64,000 nt of DNA, taken from contig NZ_JAPSKV010000001.1 of NCBI RefSeq assembly GCF_031181385.1, positions 372,001 to 436,000 on the forward strand, in the 5' to 3' direction. The DNA is from Fredinandcohnia onubensis. GTDB taxonomy: Bacteria; Bacillota; Bacilli; Bacillales; Bacillaceae_L. The notes under the pieces are model-generated. The model made no database searches. It was given only the letters and a program-made list of their open reading frames with translations, and was not told the DNA's origin. Made by a program: the position numbers and the translations under genes. Shown here in pieces: positions 1 to 8,960 of the stretch; position 1 is the first letter of the stretch; each line of letters opens with the position of its first letter.

Positions 1-624
1 TAATGCTTCGATGTGTTCCATTGTCATAAATGTTTGATGTGTCACATCTAAACTTACTAACGTAATGTCAGAACCAGAGTGGAATACGATGGAAGCAGCT
101 TCCGCATCTGCAAAAATATTGAATTCTGAGTTTGGTAGTTTATTTCCTTTTCCAGCATTGGATACAAGTCCACCCATGATAACAACTTTGTCTAGCCATT
201 TAGCTAAGCGTGGTTCTTTTCGTAGTGCCAATGCAAAGTTTGTTACAGGGCCAACCAAGATGAGGGTGATTTCACCCTTGTGTTTTTTTGCTTGCTCAAT
301 AATAAAATCTGGTGCAAACATTTCTTCGTTTACTTCCGGAACCTCGTAGTGATCCAGGGCATTCCCAATTCCGTCGGTACCATGAACAACATATTCATGC
401 TCAGGTTCACGAAGGATTGGGCGGTCAGCACCTGCATAAACCTTTATATCTTCACGACCGAGTAGACGAAGTACTTTTTTTGTATTTTTCGTAACCATGT
501 GAAGCGGAACATTCCCACTTACAGCTGTAATACCTAAAAGATCTAATTGTTTACTTTCAATTCCATAAATAATCGCTAACGCATCATCAATACCCGTATC
601 CACATCAAGAATAACCTTTTTCAT
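1..624 (-). CDS. Inosine-uridine type nucleoside hydrolase (C-terminal part outside window)
   Basis: Hydrolyses the N-glycosidic bond of ribonucleosides to free ribose and base in the cytosol. The start is the ATG at 622-624, preceded by AAGGGTGAT. The N-terminus has the calcium-binding signature DVDTGIDDA (residues 6-14), typical of the family, followed by ILVGPVTN and VVIMGG blocks. 208 residues are visible, about two thirds of the usual 310, so the stop lies beyond base 1. It is the last visible gene of the operon that starts near 3860 and sits 66 bases after the nucleoside transporter, which fits import followed by cleavage. Substrate preference (pyrimidine or purine) cannot be told from this fragment. 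Confidence 0.9.
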   Translation of the reverse strand, partial: MKKVILDVDTGIDDALAIIYGIESKQLDLLGITAVSGNVPLHMVTKNTKKVLRLLGREDIKVYAGADRPILREPEHEYVVHGTDGIGNALDHYEVPEVNEEMFAPDFIIEQAKKHKGEITLILVGPVTNFALALRKEPRLAKWLDKVVIMGGLVSNAGKGNKLPNSEFNIFADAEAASIVFHSGSDITLVSLDVTHQTFMTMEHIEAL

Positions 625-689
625 TTAAATCACCCTTTTATTAATATTTTTGGAGACAATCGTTTCTTGTACCACGATTAATTTTTATG

Positions 690-1928
690 TTAGAAGAAGA
701 ACATCCCAACAATTGCACCGTTTAATAGATTCGCAAGTGTTGCAGCAATCAATGATTTAATCGCCATTCCTTGAATTTCATGTTTTCTTTTCGGAGCAAT
801 CCCAATCATGATTCCTAAAATAATCCCGATTGACCCAATGTTCGCAAAACCTGCTAATGCAAATGATAGAATCGCTACTGACTTATCGGAAAACTGACCG
901 ATCATTTCTGAGAAAGAAGCAAATGCAACAAACTCATTTAGGATTAATTTTTCACCTAATAAGGTTCCAGCCATAATAGCTTCATTCCATGGAATACCGA
1001 TAATGAAAGCGACTGGAGCAAATAAGTAACCGAAAATTAATTTAAGTGACAAAGCATCAAACCCAACTAGTGAACCGACACTTCCTAAAATAATATCGAC
1101 AAGTGCAACTAAACCAATAATGGAAATTAACACCATTGCGGCATTTACCGTTAAATTAACTCCATCACGTGAACCTTCGATAATCGCATCCATAAACGTT
1201 GATTTTTCACCTTCTACTGTAGGGGTGAAAGTATCGATGTCTTTCCATTCACTATCTTTCAGTTCATCTGTTTCTGGAATCATTAATTTTGCCATCATCA
1301 GTCCAGCAGGTGCAGACATGATTGCAGCAGATAGAAGATACTCAACTGGAATCCCCATCGCAACTAATCCAAAAAGAACTGCTCCGGATACAGAGGCTAG
1401 TCCACCAACCATAATCGCGAAGATTTGTGAACGTGAAATTTGATTAATATACGGTTTTACGGAGATCGCTGACTGTGTCATCCCTAAAAACATATTTGTA
1501 ACAGCATTTGTTGATTCTACATAACCAGTCTTCATGAACTTTGTAATAAATCCACCAACAACTCGTACAAATAATTGCATAATGCCAAAATGATATAAGA
1601 TTGCGATTAACGCGGTTAAGAAGACCATAATCGTTAAAACGTTAATCACGAATACAGATCCAACAGGACCGCTAGAATTCGCAAGTTCACCAAATACAAA
1701 TTTTAAACCTTCCTTACCTGCTGCCATTACAGCGTTTACACCATTAGAAATGGTTTCAATGAATGCGATTCCAATACTCCATTTAAAAACAATAAATCCT
1801 AAAACAACTTGAAGACCAAAACCAATTCCGGCAGTTTGAAGATTTATTGCCTTTTTATTTTCAGATAATAAATAGGTAATGCCGACTAGAACGGCACAAC
1901 CAAGAAGCCCCCATAAAATAGCTAGCAT
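690..1928 (-). CDS. nupC: NupC-type concentrative nucleoside transporter
   Basis: A 412-residue inner-membrane protein that co-imports nucleosides with protons or sodium. The hydrophobic N-terminus, the central GGLASVSGAVLFG block and the long hydrophobic C-terminal half with a G-N-IGSIGI segment match the NupC/CNT family in order and length. It lies 24 bases after ribokinase and 66 bases before the nucleoside hydrolase, so uptake, cleavage and ribose phosphorylation are encoded together. Membership of the family is clear. The exact nucleoside is not. Confidence 0.92.
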   Translation of the reverse strand: MLAILWGLLGCAVLVGITYLLSENKKAINLQTAGIGFGLQVVLGFIVFKWSIGIAFIETISNGVNAVMAAGKEGLKFVFGELANSSGPVGSVFVINVLTIMVFLTALIAILYHFGIMQLFVRVVGGFITKFMKTGYVESTNAVTNMFLGMTQSAISVKPYINQISRSQIFAIMVGGLASVSGAVLFGLVAMGIPVEYLLSAAIMSAPAGLMMAKLMIPETDELKDSEWKDIDTFTPTVEGEKSTFMDAIIEGSRDGVNLTVNAAMVLISIIGLVALVDIILGSVGSLVGFDALSLKLIFGYLFAPVAFIIGIPWNEAIMAGTLLGEKLILNEFVAFASFSEMIGQFSDKSVAILSFALAGFANIGSIGIILGIMIGIAPKRKHEIQGMAIKSLIAATLANLLNGAIVGMFFF

Positions 1929-1952
1929 ACTTGTTCCCCCTTAAAACATGTT

Positions 1953-2840
1953 TTATATTGAAAGTACTTTTTCTACTTCAGCTTTTGTCGGCATCCCGTC
2001 TTGAGCGCCCACTTTTTGTACAGCAAGTGATGCAGCCGCATTGGCGAATGTGCATGCATCGATTAATGATTTGTTGGTTGCTAGTGAATAAGCTAAAGCG
2101 CCGTTAAAGCAGTCTCCAGCACCGGTTGTGTCAAATGGTGTTGCTTTAAATCCACTCACTCGTTGAATGGTTTGATCTTTGAAAAAGTAAGATCCATTTT
2201 CGCCATCTGTCACGATTAGTTTGTGTTGATAATCTTTCAACAACTGCGGATGGTGTTGTGCCAGTTGCTCTAATTCAATCTGATTTGGCGTTAAATACAT
2301 ACTGTTTTCAATAATTTGATCTGTAAGTTTTTGAGATGGTGCAGGATTTAAAATGAACTTTTTATCAAGTTGTTTACATAGTTTACTAAGTTCATTGATT
2401 GTCTCCAGTGGTATTTCTAGTTGTGCTATTACAACATTACTTTTTCGTAAAATGTCAATATGTTGGTGGAGATATTCTGGTGTGACATGTGCATTTGCTC
2501 CCGGAACAATAATAATATTATTATCACCTTCACTAAGGGTGATAGAAGCAATTCCTGTCGTTGTATGTGGAACCGGTTCCATATTACTCAAAATAATACC
2601 TTCTTTTTCAAGAGAGGACACGATGTCCTTACCAAAAATATCGTCTCCAACTAATCCAATCATATAAACTTCTGCACCAAGTCTAGCTGCTGCTACAGCT
2701 TGGTTTGCCCCTTTTCCACCAGGTTTGGTAAAAAACGTATCACCGATTATAGTTTCACCAACGGATGGACGTCGGGAGGTTTTTACGACTAAATCCATAT
2801 TCATACTCCCGACCACTGTTATAACTGGTTGTTTTTTCAT
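1953..2840 (-). CDS. rbsK: Ribokinase
   Basis: PfkB-family kinase (295 residues) that phosphorylates D-ribose to ribose-5-phosphate. Both family signatures are present: the N-terminal GGKGANQAVAAARLG stretch and the C-terminal DTTGAGDCFNGA with the catalytic Asp. The start ATG at 2838-2840 has AGGAGAG upstream. It lies 14 bases downstream of the LacI-type regulator. Here ribose would come from nucleoside hydrolysis rather than from a ribose ABC transporter, because the neighbours are NupC and a nucleoside hydrolase. Confidence 0.95.
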   Translation of the reverse strand: MKKQPVITVVGSMNMDLVVKTSRRPSVGETIIGDTFFTKPGGKGANQAVAAARLGAEVYMIGLVGDDIFGKDIVSSLEKEGIILSNMEPVPHTTTGIASITLSEGDNNIIIVPGANAHVTPEYLHQHIDILRKSNVVIAQLEIPLETINELSKLCKQLDKKFILNPAPSQKLTDQIIENSMYLTPNQIELEQLAQHHPQLLKDYQHKLIVTDGENGSYFFKDQTIQRVSGFKATPFDTTGAGDCFNGALAYSLATNKSLIDACTFANAAASLAVQKVGAQDGMPTKAEVEKVLSI

Positions 2841-2854
2841 TTTGTTAATCTCTC

Positions 2855-3829
2855 CTATAACCTTGTTGAGCCCCGAGGTACAATTTGAGTAGACAGTTTA
2901 TGAAACTGTTTCTCGATTACTTCATTATTGATTAATTTAATAATTAATTCTCCTGAAATTCTGCCTAAATCATAAATGGGCTGCTCAACAGTTGAAAGCT
3001 CAGGATAAATCATTTTTCCTAATGTGATTCCGTCATATCCCATGATTTGTAGATTCTCAGGCACTTTAATTCCTAATTTTAATGCTACTTTTAAAAATCC
3101 AATCGCAATGATATCATTGCTACAAAAAATACCGTCGACATTTGGGTTCTCTTTATAAAACTTACTAGCCAGTTGCTCTGCATTTTCTAAATTGTAGTCT
3201 GATTGTTCAATGACAAAGGGGGAACCAATTTCCTCCATTTGGTCGAGGAATCCGCGGTATCTTTCTTCAGCAGGTACAATATCCCTAGGTCCACGAATAT
3301 GCGCAAATCGCTTTACGCCTTTTTCGTGCAAAAATTTCACAGCCTTTCTTGCTCCGTGGTAATTATCCACGATAACAGAAGGCATGGCATGTTCTTTTAC
3401 ACGGTCAATGGCAACGATCGGTATAGAAAGATTGAGCCATTGATTCAAATTAGATGGTTGAGAAGCAAGGATGACACCATCCACATAATTTTGCTTCATT
3501 ACATTCAGGTATTTACCTTCTCGCTCTGGATCCAAATCCGAATTGCATAGCATAACTGTATATCCATAACTCGATGCTACATCTTCAATGGCACGAGTCA
3601 TCTCAGGAAAGAAGGGGTTGTTAATATCCGGAACCACCAAACCAATGACATTGGACTTTTTGTAGTTCAATGCTCTAGCGATCATACTTGGTTTGTATGA
3701 TAACTTTCGCATCGCTTCCTCAACCTTTTTTCGACTTTCTTCACCAACATACCCACTGTTATTCAAAACCCTTGAAACAGTACCGACTGATACCCCAGCC
3801 TCTTTTGCCACCTCCCTTATCGTAGCCAT
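2855..3829 (-). CDS. LacI-family regulator of the nucleoside/ribose operon
   Basis: A 324-residue repressor with an N-terminal helix-turn-helix (IREVAKEAGVSVGTVSRVL, residues 4-22), the hinge region, and a periplasmic-binding-like effector domain (from about residue 60, VIGLVVPDINNPFF). It is the first gene of the operon and has a promoter with an overlapping palindrome just upstream, so autoregulation is likely. The effector is probably ribose or a phosphorylated ribose, inferred from the ribokinase directly downstream. It resembles RbsR-type regulators, but the symbol is left open because the operon is not a standard rbs operon. Confidence 0.9.
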   Translation of the reverse strand: MATIREVAKEAGVSVGTVSRVLNNSGYVGEESRKKVEEAMRKLSYKPSMIARALNYKKSNVIGLVVPDINNPFFPEMTRAIEDVASSYGYTVMLCNSDLDPEREGKYLNVMKQNYVDGVILASQPSNLNQWLNLSIPIVAIDRVKEHAMPSVIVDNYHGARKAVKFLHEKGVKRFAHIRGPRDIVPAEERYRGFLDQMEEIGSPFVIEQSDYNLENAEQLASKFYKENPNVDGIFCSNDIIAIGFLKVALKLGIKVPENLQIMGYDGITLGKMIYPELSTVEQPIYDLGRISGELIIKLINNEVIEKQFHKLSTQIVPRGSTRL

Positions 3830-3848
3830 ACACTCACCCCTTATATTA

Positions 3849-3862
3849 TGTTACCGGTTACA
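3849..3862 (-). promoter_or_regulatory. Probable LacI-family operator
   Basis: On the minus strand the sequence is TGTAACCGGTAACA, a 14-bp near-perfect palindrome centred on CCGG, 6 of 7 positions symmetric. That is the usual shape of LacI/PurR-type operators. It lies where transcription from the adjacent promoter would begin, so binding would block initiation. Confidence 0.65.
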
Positions 3863-3866
3863 CACA

Positions 3867-3895
3867 ATAATAAACACAAATGTATCCGCTGTCAA
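3867..3895 (-). promoter_or_regulatory. Sigma-A promoter of the nucleoside/ribose operon
   Basis: On the minus strand there is a perfect -35 TTGACA (3890-3895), a 17-bp spacer and -10 TATTAT (3867-3872). The LacI-type operator follows immediately, and the regulator start codon is about 35 bases further on, with AAGGGGTGAG as ribosome binding site. Confidence 0.75.
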
Positions 3896-4148
3896 CAAAA
3901 AAATGGGGTGGAGGGACAGGTCCCCTTGTATCGGAATAATACTGCTGGAACCCCAGAAGAGACGAGACAAAGAAAAGGGAGGGACCACAATCTCTATTCC
4001 AATCCACAAAGAAGGGCGTCATCTGAGTCCACATATTCGTAGGCCATGCAGGCTCCTTTTTGACCTTTACAGGAACAAGGAATGATGATACGACCTTATG
4101 AAAAAGGATCGAGAATTGAGGTTGCATTTTTAAAATTGTGTTAAAAGA
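3896..4148. other. Gene-free stretch with a REP-like palindrome
   Basis: GGGACAGGTCCC occurs at 3913-3924. No credible coding sequence: a minus-strand open frame at 3858-4127 overlaps the operon promoter and has no recognisable domain or good ribosome binding site. Confidence 0.6.
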
Positions 4149-4178
4149 TTGTTACAACATGTACGAAATTTATAGAAT
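4149..4178 (+). promoter_or_regulatory. Possible promoter of the Amidase_2 gene
   Basis: TTGTTA (4149-4154) with TATAGAAT at 4171-4178 (16-18 bp spacing). Consensus match is moderate. AAAAGGAGAGG just before the start codon at 4209 is a strong ribosome binding site. Confidence 0.35.
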
Positions 4179-4208
4179 AACATATTTTATTAAAAAGGAG
4201 AGGTAAGC

Positions 4209-5240
4209 ATGTACGAAATTACAAGAGATTATATTCGTATGGGGAATTCTCGTTCAGGGCAAAAGATTTCAAGAGTACTTTTCATTGTCTCACATGACAC
4301 CGGTAATCCTGGTTCAACTGCTTATCAAAATCAAAAATATTTTAACAACAGTCAACCAAGTGCAAGCGCACACACATTTATAGATGATAAGGTCATTCTC
4401 GAAATTATTCCAACCACTGAAAAAGCATGGCATGTACAATACAACAAACCAACGGATAATCGTATGTTTGGTGACGATGCAAATGATGCTGCTATTGGTG
4501 TAGAGTTGTGTTGGGGTGGTAATATTAATTTTCAAGAAGCCTATAAGCGTTATGTTTGGTACCACGCTTATCTTTGTAAGACATATAATTTACAACCTAG
4601 AAAGCATATTGTCTCACATAAAACACTGGATCCACAAAGACGGAGTGATCCAGACAATGCACTCAATCGTTATGGTATTACATGGAATCAATTTATTGAT
4701 GATGTAGCAAAGGCATACGATGAAAAACCAAAACAACAGGTTGGTGAACTGTATCTCTTATATGTGGATGGACTGCTTATTGGTCGTTATACTACTTTTA
4801 ATGCCCTGAAATTTGCCAGGGATCATCTAGATAAAGGTGCAAAGGAAATAACAATGTTGCGTAATGATGTAGCAAAGGCATACAGTGAAAAACTAAAGGA
4901 ACAATCGAGCGAGCAGCCTAAACCACAGGTTGATGAGCTGTACCTCTTATATGTAGATGGAATACTCATTGGTCGATACACTGCTTATAATGCTCTAAAA
5001 TTTGCAGGAGATCATCTAGATAAAGGTGCAAAGGAAATAACAATGTTGCGTAATGATGTAGCGCAGGCAAACGGTGAAAAACCAAAGGAACAACCGCAGC
5101 CTAACCCACAGGTAGGTGAGTTGTACCTCTTATACGTAGATGGATTACTAATTGGTCGCTACACTGCCTATAATGCCTTGAAATTTGCTGAAGATCATTT
5201 AGATAAAGGTGCAAAGGAAATTAGAATGGTACGTGTTTAA
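4209..5240 (+). CDS. N-acetylmuramoyl-L-alanine amidase (Amidase_2) with three C-terminal repeats
   Basis: Zinc-dependent peptidoglycan amidase that cuts between MurNAc and L-Ala. The catalytic domain (about residues 15-165) has the expected histidines: FIVSHDTGN near residue 30, HTFIDD, and SHKTLDPQRRSDP near residue 140. The C-terminal half (about 178-343) is three copies of a roughly 44-residue unit beginning ELYLLYVDG and containing IGRYT..NALKFA..HLDKGAKEI, probably a wall-binding repeat of SPOR-like style (inference). The repeats are also nearly identical as DNA: a stretch of about 50 bases from 4819 recurs at 5010. There is no signal peptide, as in many phage-derived or mother-cell lysins. 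It converges with a second amidase at 5522-6394. No holin is visible nearby. Confidence 0.88.
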   Translation: MYEITRDYIRMGNSRSGQKISRVLFIVSHDTGNPGSTAYQNQKYFNNSQPSASAHTFIDDKVILEIIPTTEKAWHVQYNKPTDNRMFGDDANDAAIGVELCWGGNINFQEAYKRYVWYHAYLCKTYNLQPRKHIVSHKTLDPQRRSDPDNALNRYGITWNQFIDDVAKAYDEKPKQQVGELYLLYVDGLLIGRYTTFNALKFARDHLDKGAKEITMLRNDVAKAYSEKLKEQSSEQPKPQVDELYLLYVDGILIGRYTAYNALKFAGDHLDKGAKEITMLRNDVAQANGEKPKEQPQPNPQVGELYLLYVDGLLIGRYTAYNALKFAEDHLDKGAKEIRMVRV

Positions 5241-5367
5241 TATTAATCTGTTAAGATGATTGTTCTAGGGGATAAAGGTGTTTTTTCTTTGGTATCTATT
5301 TTTGGATGGATAGTGCTATTATGTAATGGATAAATTAATATTAAACCAAGATTTTTTGTTAGTAGTA

Positions 5368-5404
5368 GGCTCTATCTTTTTAAAGGTAGGGCGCCCATTT
5401 TTTT
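5368..5404 (+). terminator. Terminator after the Amidase_2 gene
   Basis: An imperfect hairpin between GGCTCTATCTTT and AAAGGTAGGGCGCC is followed by a run of T's (5397-5404). Confidence 0.6.
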
Positions 5405-5433
5405 CAATTAGATGTTGGAACTATTACATGCAG

Positions 5434-5472
5434 AAAAAACTTTGGGGAGGGGCCAGCAAATGGTTCCCTCCC
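5434..5472 (-). terminator. Possible terminator of the Amidase_3 gene
   Basis: GGGAGGG (5445-5451) pairs with CCCTCCC (5466-5472). Read on the minus strand it is followed by a T-rich stretch. Confidence 0.45.
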
Positions 5473-5521
5473 ATTTTATGTTTTAATTACAAATAATTAT
5501 TTGTTCTTACATAGCAATGGG

Positions 5522-6394
5522 CTAGCCCAAATTCCCTTTATTTAATCTTCTTTGCAGTTCTTTTATGACGAGAGAAGGTTTGCTTATGACACCATCAACG
5601 GGTGTTCCGAGTCGTTTTTGTAAGGCTGAAATTGTAATTGGCAACAAGTAACCATCCTGCTTGACACCTAGCCATTTTTGCAATGCTTTTATTACCAGTG
5701 ATGGTTTGCTAATGTAACCATCTACAGGTGTCTCAAAGTATCTTTGGAGGGCACTGATTGTTTTTGGACCGAGATAACCGTCAACTGCGAGATTTTCTTT
5801 CGGTGGTTGGACCGGTTTTGGTTCGGGTTTAGGCGTTAGTTTTAGTCCAGGTCCAGCATAATTAACACCTTCCTCGCGACAAATAGCGCGGACCACACAT
5901 TCATACATCCCTTCACGATATGATTTATCCTTGATTTTTTCTGATTGTGGGCCATCCACAAATTCGTATTCTAGTATAGTAGTACGACAATTTCCTGTAA
6001 GTCTATGCATATAGTAATAATCTCCGCCCGAAGAATTCTTGCGGGTGTATACAGGTCTCGGTCTAACTGGGTATCCAGCTTTTTTAAATTCTTCAATTAG
6101 GATTTGCTCAAACGAACCGTTGGAATAAATCGAGTGGATTGTTTCAACTCCACTTCCTCCCCCAGCATTAAAATGATGGGAAATACACTTTCTGTATTTC
6201 TTTACCTTTGAGGTCCTTGGCTCGGGATTTATTGTAACATCACTAGAACGAGTCAAATCACTTGCAATCGCCAATTCAGCCAACCTTTTGTCCACATAAA
6301 GCGCAGCTTCTAACGTATATATCTTCTCTGTATTCCCATCCGCCACCGCACCTGGGTCACTACCTCCATGCCCGGCATCTTGAATCCAACTCAT
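5522..6394 (-). CDS. N-acetylmuramoyl-L-alanine amidase (Amidase_3) with C-terminal peptidoglycan-binding repeats
   Basis: Zinc amidase of the Amidase_3/CwlC type. The N-terminus reads MSWIQDAGHGGSDPGAV, where the first zinc histidine lies in DAGHGG. SHHFNAGGGSG supplies the next histidine and LEYEFVD the catalytic Glu. From about residue 205 there are two or more copies of a short unit (VDGYLGPKTISALQRYF; P-VDGYISKPSLVIKALQ) that resembles peptidoglycan-binding domains. I chose the ATG at 6394 because AAAAGGAG lies 8 bases upstream. A GTG three codons earlier sits directly on that ribosome binding site. No signal peptide. It is convergent with the other amidase, so the pair may be a lysin remnant or act in sporulation-linked lysis (inference). 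Confidence 0.88.
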   Translation of the reverse strand: MSWIQDAGHGGSDPGAVADGNTEKIYTLEAALYVDKRLAELAIASDLTRSSDVTINPEPRTSKVKKYRKCISHHFNAGGGSGVETIHSIYSNGSFEQILIEEFKKAGYPVRPRPVYTRKNSSGGDYYYMHRLTGNCRTTILEYEFVDGPQSEKIKDKSYREGMYECVVRAICREEGVNYAGPGLKLTPKPEPKPVQPPKENLAVDGYLGPKTISALQRYFETPVDGYISKPSLVIKALQKWLGVKQDGYLLPITISALQKRLGTPVDGVISKPSLVIKELQRRLNKGNLG

Positions 6395-6572
6395 AAAAAT
6401 CACTCCTTTTCTATTAAAATATGTAATAAATATTTATTGGTACAGGCACAAACCTTGTTTGGTGAAATAGGGGCTCTAGATGGGACAAAGGTCTAAGTTC
6501 TAAATGGTCTTCAGACACACCCTCGCCTTTTCGTTGTTTCCTTGTCCGTAGTCGACACGGCTTTAGAAAGGT

Positions 6573-7001
6573 TCAGTTTTCACTGTCCGAACTACTAATA
6601 GGGTGTGCCGAGGCACCTGTCCCAGCGTCCCAACCTGGAAACGGATTAAACACATAGAGGTTGCCCCCTTGAGCCCCATTTTTGTCCGCAGTTTCATAGA
6701 CTTTTAACATCCCAAGACGTATACACTTCCAAACCATTCGTTTAAATGTCGAGCGGGAAATGGCGAGTTCTCCCAAACCCATGTCCTGGCAACATATGAT
6801 TGTTCTCATGGCTTCGAAGCAAACCCCAGGGACTTTTGAAGATAGGTGTGTCAATTGATTTAACCCGTATAATTCTCCTCGTGTGAAATTCTGTTGATGC
6901 TCGATAAGCCAAATCTCTGTATTGGTTTTAAATTCCTCAAAATCGTAAAACTGTGAATAATCCTGAATATCGTTGCTAGACGCTACTCTTACTTTCAGCA
7001 T
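6573..7001 (-). CDS. Truncated winged-helix/HTH-type DNA-binding protein
   Basis: A 142-residue protein. The middle (about residues 80-125) contains an HTH-like segment, LAISRSTFKRMVWKC, followed by LGMLKVYET and NLYVFNPFPG. I recall this pattern from Bacillus HTH proteins that continue well beyond this point, but did not search. The last 20 or so residues are encoded by a REP-like palindrome (6611-6632), which suggests the original C-terminus was replaced by the repeat. GGGGG lies 9-13 bases before the ATG and AGGAG directly abuts it. Function unknown. Confidence 0.6.
   Translation of the reverse strand: MLKVRVASSNDIQDYSQFYDFEEFKTNTEIWLIEHQQNFTRGELYGLNQLTHLSSKVPGVCFEAMRTIICCQDMGLGELAISRSTFKRMVWKCIRLGMLKVYETADKNGAQGGNLYVFNPFPGWDAGTGASAHPISSSDSEN
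6611..6632. repeat. REP-like palindrome, degenerate, inside a coding end
   Basis: GGCACCTGTCCCAGCGTCCCA, matching the right half of the common unit. It is translated as part of the C-terminus of the minus-strand HTH gene. Confidence 0.55.
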
Positions 7002-7439
7002 CTCCTGAACCCCCTTTTACCACTGTTATAGACGGCAATAAGGTAAAAAGGGGCATCAATTTTAGAAATTATAGGACAGAGGCTTGGAACGGGGGGGACA
7101 GGTCCCATTTCCACGAAAAAATATGGTGAGACTGTAAATACCAAAACTCCTTTTAATTTTTTATACGAGTTATACTTTTAATCGCATAACTAATGGAGAA
7201 ACTAATTAAGAAGGAAATTTCTGAGAGTTTCACAAAAAATTAGTTATATAAACAAGGGTTACCTCTTTAACTCCACAATCAGATAAGGAGACTAGCCGTT
7301 GGACATAATGTTAAAAACCTTAAATTATTGACCCACTTTCTTAAGTGTGGGATTATATTATTTGATTACTAAAATGTATTTTTGATGAATTTGTTTCGTT
7401 TACTTATTGAAAGTTATATATAAGGAGAGAACTCAAAAG
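7002..7439. other. Gene-free stretch between the HTH gene and ugd
   Basis: Contains a REP-like palindrome (GGGACAGGTCCC at 7095-7106) followed by the A-rich ATATGGTGAGAC linker typical of the pairs. A small imperfect hairpin CCCACTT..AAGTGTGGG lies at 7332-7351. TTGACC at 7329-7334 could be a -35 element, but no convincing -10 at 17 bp follows. No coding sequence seen. Confidence 0.55.
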
Positions 7440-8606
7440 ATGAAAATTACTATCGCTGGTACGGGTTATGTTGGTTTATCCAATGCGATTTTGCTAGCGC
7501 AGCATAATGAGGTTATAGCCCTAGATATTATTCAGGAAAAGGTAGATTTAATAAATAATAAAAAATCTCCGATTGCTGATCATGAAATTGAAGAATATTT
7601 AGCAAGAAAAGAATTAAACTTAACGGCAACTTCTGATAATGTTAAGGCCTTTAAAGATGCGGAATATGTTATCATTTCAACTCCAACCAATTATGATTCG
7701 GAAAAGAATTATTTTGATACTAGAACAGTTGAAGCTGTTATTTCCAATGTTATATCTATTAACCCAGATGCAATTATGGTAATAAAATCAACTGTACCCG
7801 TGGGATATACTGAGAAGATTAAGGAGGAATTTGAAACAAACAATATTATCTTCTCGCCAGAGTTCTTAAGGGAAGGTAAAGCTTTGTATGATAATTTATA
7901 TCCTTCACGAATTATTGTTGGTGAACAATCCGAGCGAGCAAAAGTGTTTGCAGACTTATTAGTACAGGGAGCTCTTAAAGAAGATATACCTGTATTGTTC
8001 ACAAATTCAACAGAAGCAGAAGCCATAAAATTATTTGCCAATACTTACCTTGCAATGAGAGTTGCATTCTTTAATGAACTTGATTCCTATGCAGAGGTAA
8101 GAGGGCTAAATACGAAGCAAATTATCGAAGGTGTCGGGCTTGATCCGCGTATTGGTAACCACTACAATAATCCTTCATTTGGTTATGGGGGATACTGTCT
8201 TCCTAAAGACACTAAGCAATTATTAGCGAACTACGCTGATGTACCGAACAATATCATGACAGCTATTGTTGATGCAAATAGAACAAGAAAAGACCATGTA
8301 GCTGAGATGATTCTAAAGAGAAATCCAAAGGTAGTCGGAATCTATCGACTAACCATGAAGATGGATTCTGATAACTTTAGACAGTCCGCTATTCAGGGTG
8401 TTATGAAGCGTATTAAAGCACAAGGTATCGAAGTAGTGATATATGAGCCAGCTATGCAAGAAGAGACATTCTATAATTCAAGAGTTATTGGAGACTTCGA
8501 TGAGTTTAAAAAAATCAGTGATGTCATCGTAGCAAACAGACTCACAGAAGATTTGCAAGATGTTGCAGACAAAGTCTATACAAGAGACATCTTTAGTAGG
8601 GACTAA
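7440..8606 (+). CDS. ugd: UDP-glucose 6-dehydrogenase
   Basis: Oxidises UDP-glucose to UDP-glucuronate with two NAD+, giving a precursor for acidic wall or capsule polysaccharides. The 388 residues match the length of the E. coli Ugd type. Visible features: Rossmann motif [10 protein letters not shown] at residues 7-16, STPTNYD, the [10 protein letters not shown] block, and the catalytic cysteine in [12 protein letters not shown] near residue 250. I placed the start at the ATG at 7440 because AAGGAGAG is 12-19 bases upstream; a TTG 11 codons earlier would sit in front of that site. It stands alone and ends in a strong terminator. A degenerate REP-like repeat overlaps its stop codon. Confidence 0.95.
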   Translation: MKITIAGTGYVGLSNAILLAQHNEVIALDIIQEKVDLINNKKSPIADHEIEEYLARKELNLTATSDNVKAFKDAEYVIISTPTNYDSEKNYFDTRTVEAVISNVISINPDAIMVIKSTVPVGYTEKIKEEFETNNIIFSPEFLREGKALYDNLYPSRIIVGEQSERAKVFADLLVQGALKEDIPVLFTNSTEAEAIKLFANTYLAMRVAFFNELDSYAEVRGLNTKQIIEGVGLDPRIGNHYNNPSFGYGGYCLPKDTKQLLANYADVPNNIMTAIVDANRTRKDHVAEMILKRNPKVVGIYRLTMKMDSDNFRQSAIQGVMKRIKAQGIEVVIYEPAMQEETFYNSRVIGDFDEFKKISDVIVANRLTEDLQDVADKVYTRDIFSRD

Positions 8607-8628
8607 GGGATAGGTCCCTTTTCCCAGT
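8599..8628. repeat. REP-like palindrome overlapping the ugd stop
   Basis: GGGAC..AGGGATAGGTCCC..TCCCA arrangement, degenerate relative to the common unit. The first bases code for the last residue of Ugd. Confidence 0.55.
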
Positions 8629-8647
8629 AATATGAATAATAAAAAAT

Positions 8648-8697
8648 AAAAGCAGCGAGTGAAAAAAACATTGTTTTTTCGCTCGCTGCTTTATTTT
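8648..8697 (+). terminator. Strong terminator of ugd
   Basis: AAAGCAGCGAG..AAAAAA pairs with TTTTTT..CTCGCTGCTTT (8673-8692), followed by ATTTTTT. Confidence 0.9.
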
Positions 8698-8830
8698 TTC
8701 GAGATCTTTCAGACAGCCCTCCTATAAGAAAGGCAGGTGGAATAGTGTACTTTTCCATTTGCCCGACATTTCTGCCCTTCTAATTTTTATTGAATTTTTC
8801 TAAAATTCGACAATTTCATCGTGTGGAAAA

Positions 8831-8839
8831 TGATATGAT
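8831..8839 (+). promoter_or_regulatory. Extended -10 promoter element before the surface-protein gene
   Basis: TGATATGAT matches the extended -10 form TGnTATAAT. No good -35 is present at normal spacing, which is common for extended -10 promoters. It leaves a leader of about 115 bases before the ATG at 8961. Confidence 0.4.
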
Positions 8840-8960
8840 AGTCCTGTTTGGAAGGAGGTGGGTGTTATAGTAAAAGTTTACATTTTTGTAGGTCGTTAGT
8901 TTTGGTTGGAATTAGTCGTTGGTCATTTAAAAAATAATGTACAAATGTGGGGAGTAGGTT

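Noticed and set aside
3913-3924. REP-like palindromes as ordinary intrinsic terminators
   Set aside because: Most have no T-run, some lie inside coding sequence, and real terminators are present separately next to several of them.
3858-4127. Minus-strand 89-residue open frame
   Set aside because: It overlaps the nucleoside-operon promoter and a REP-like palindrome, with no domain and no convincing ribosome binding site.
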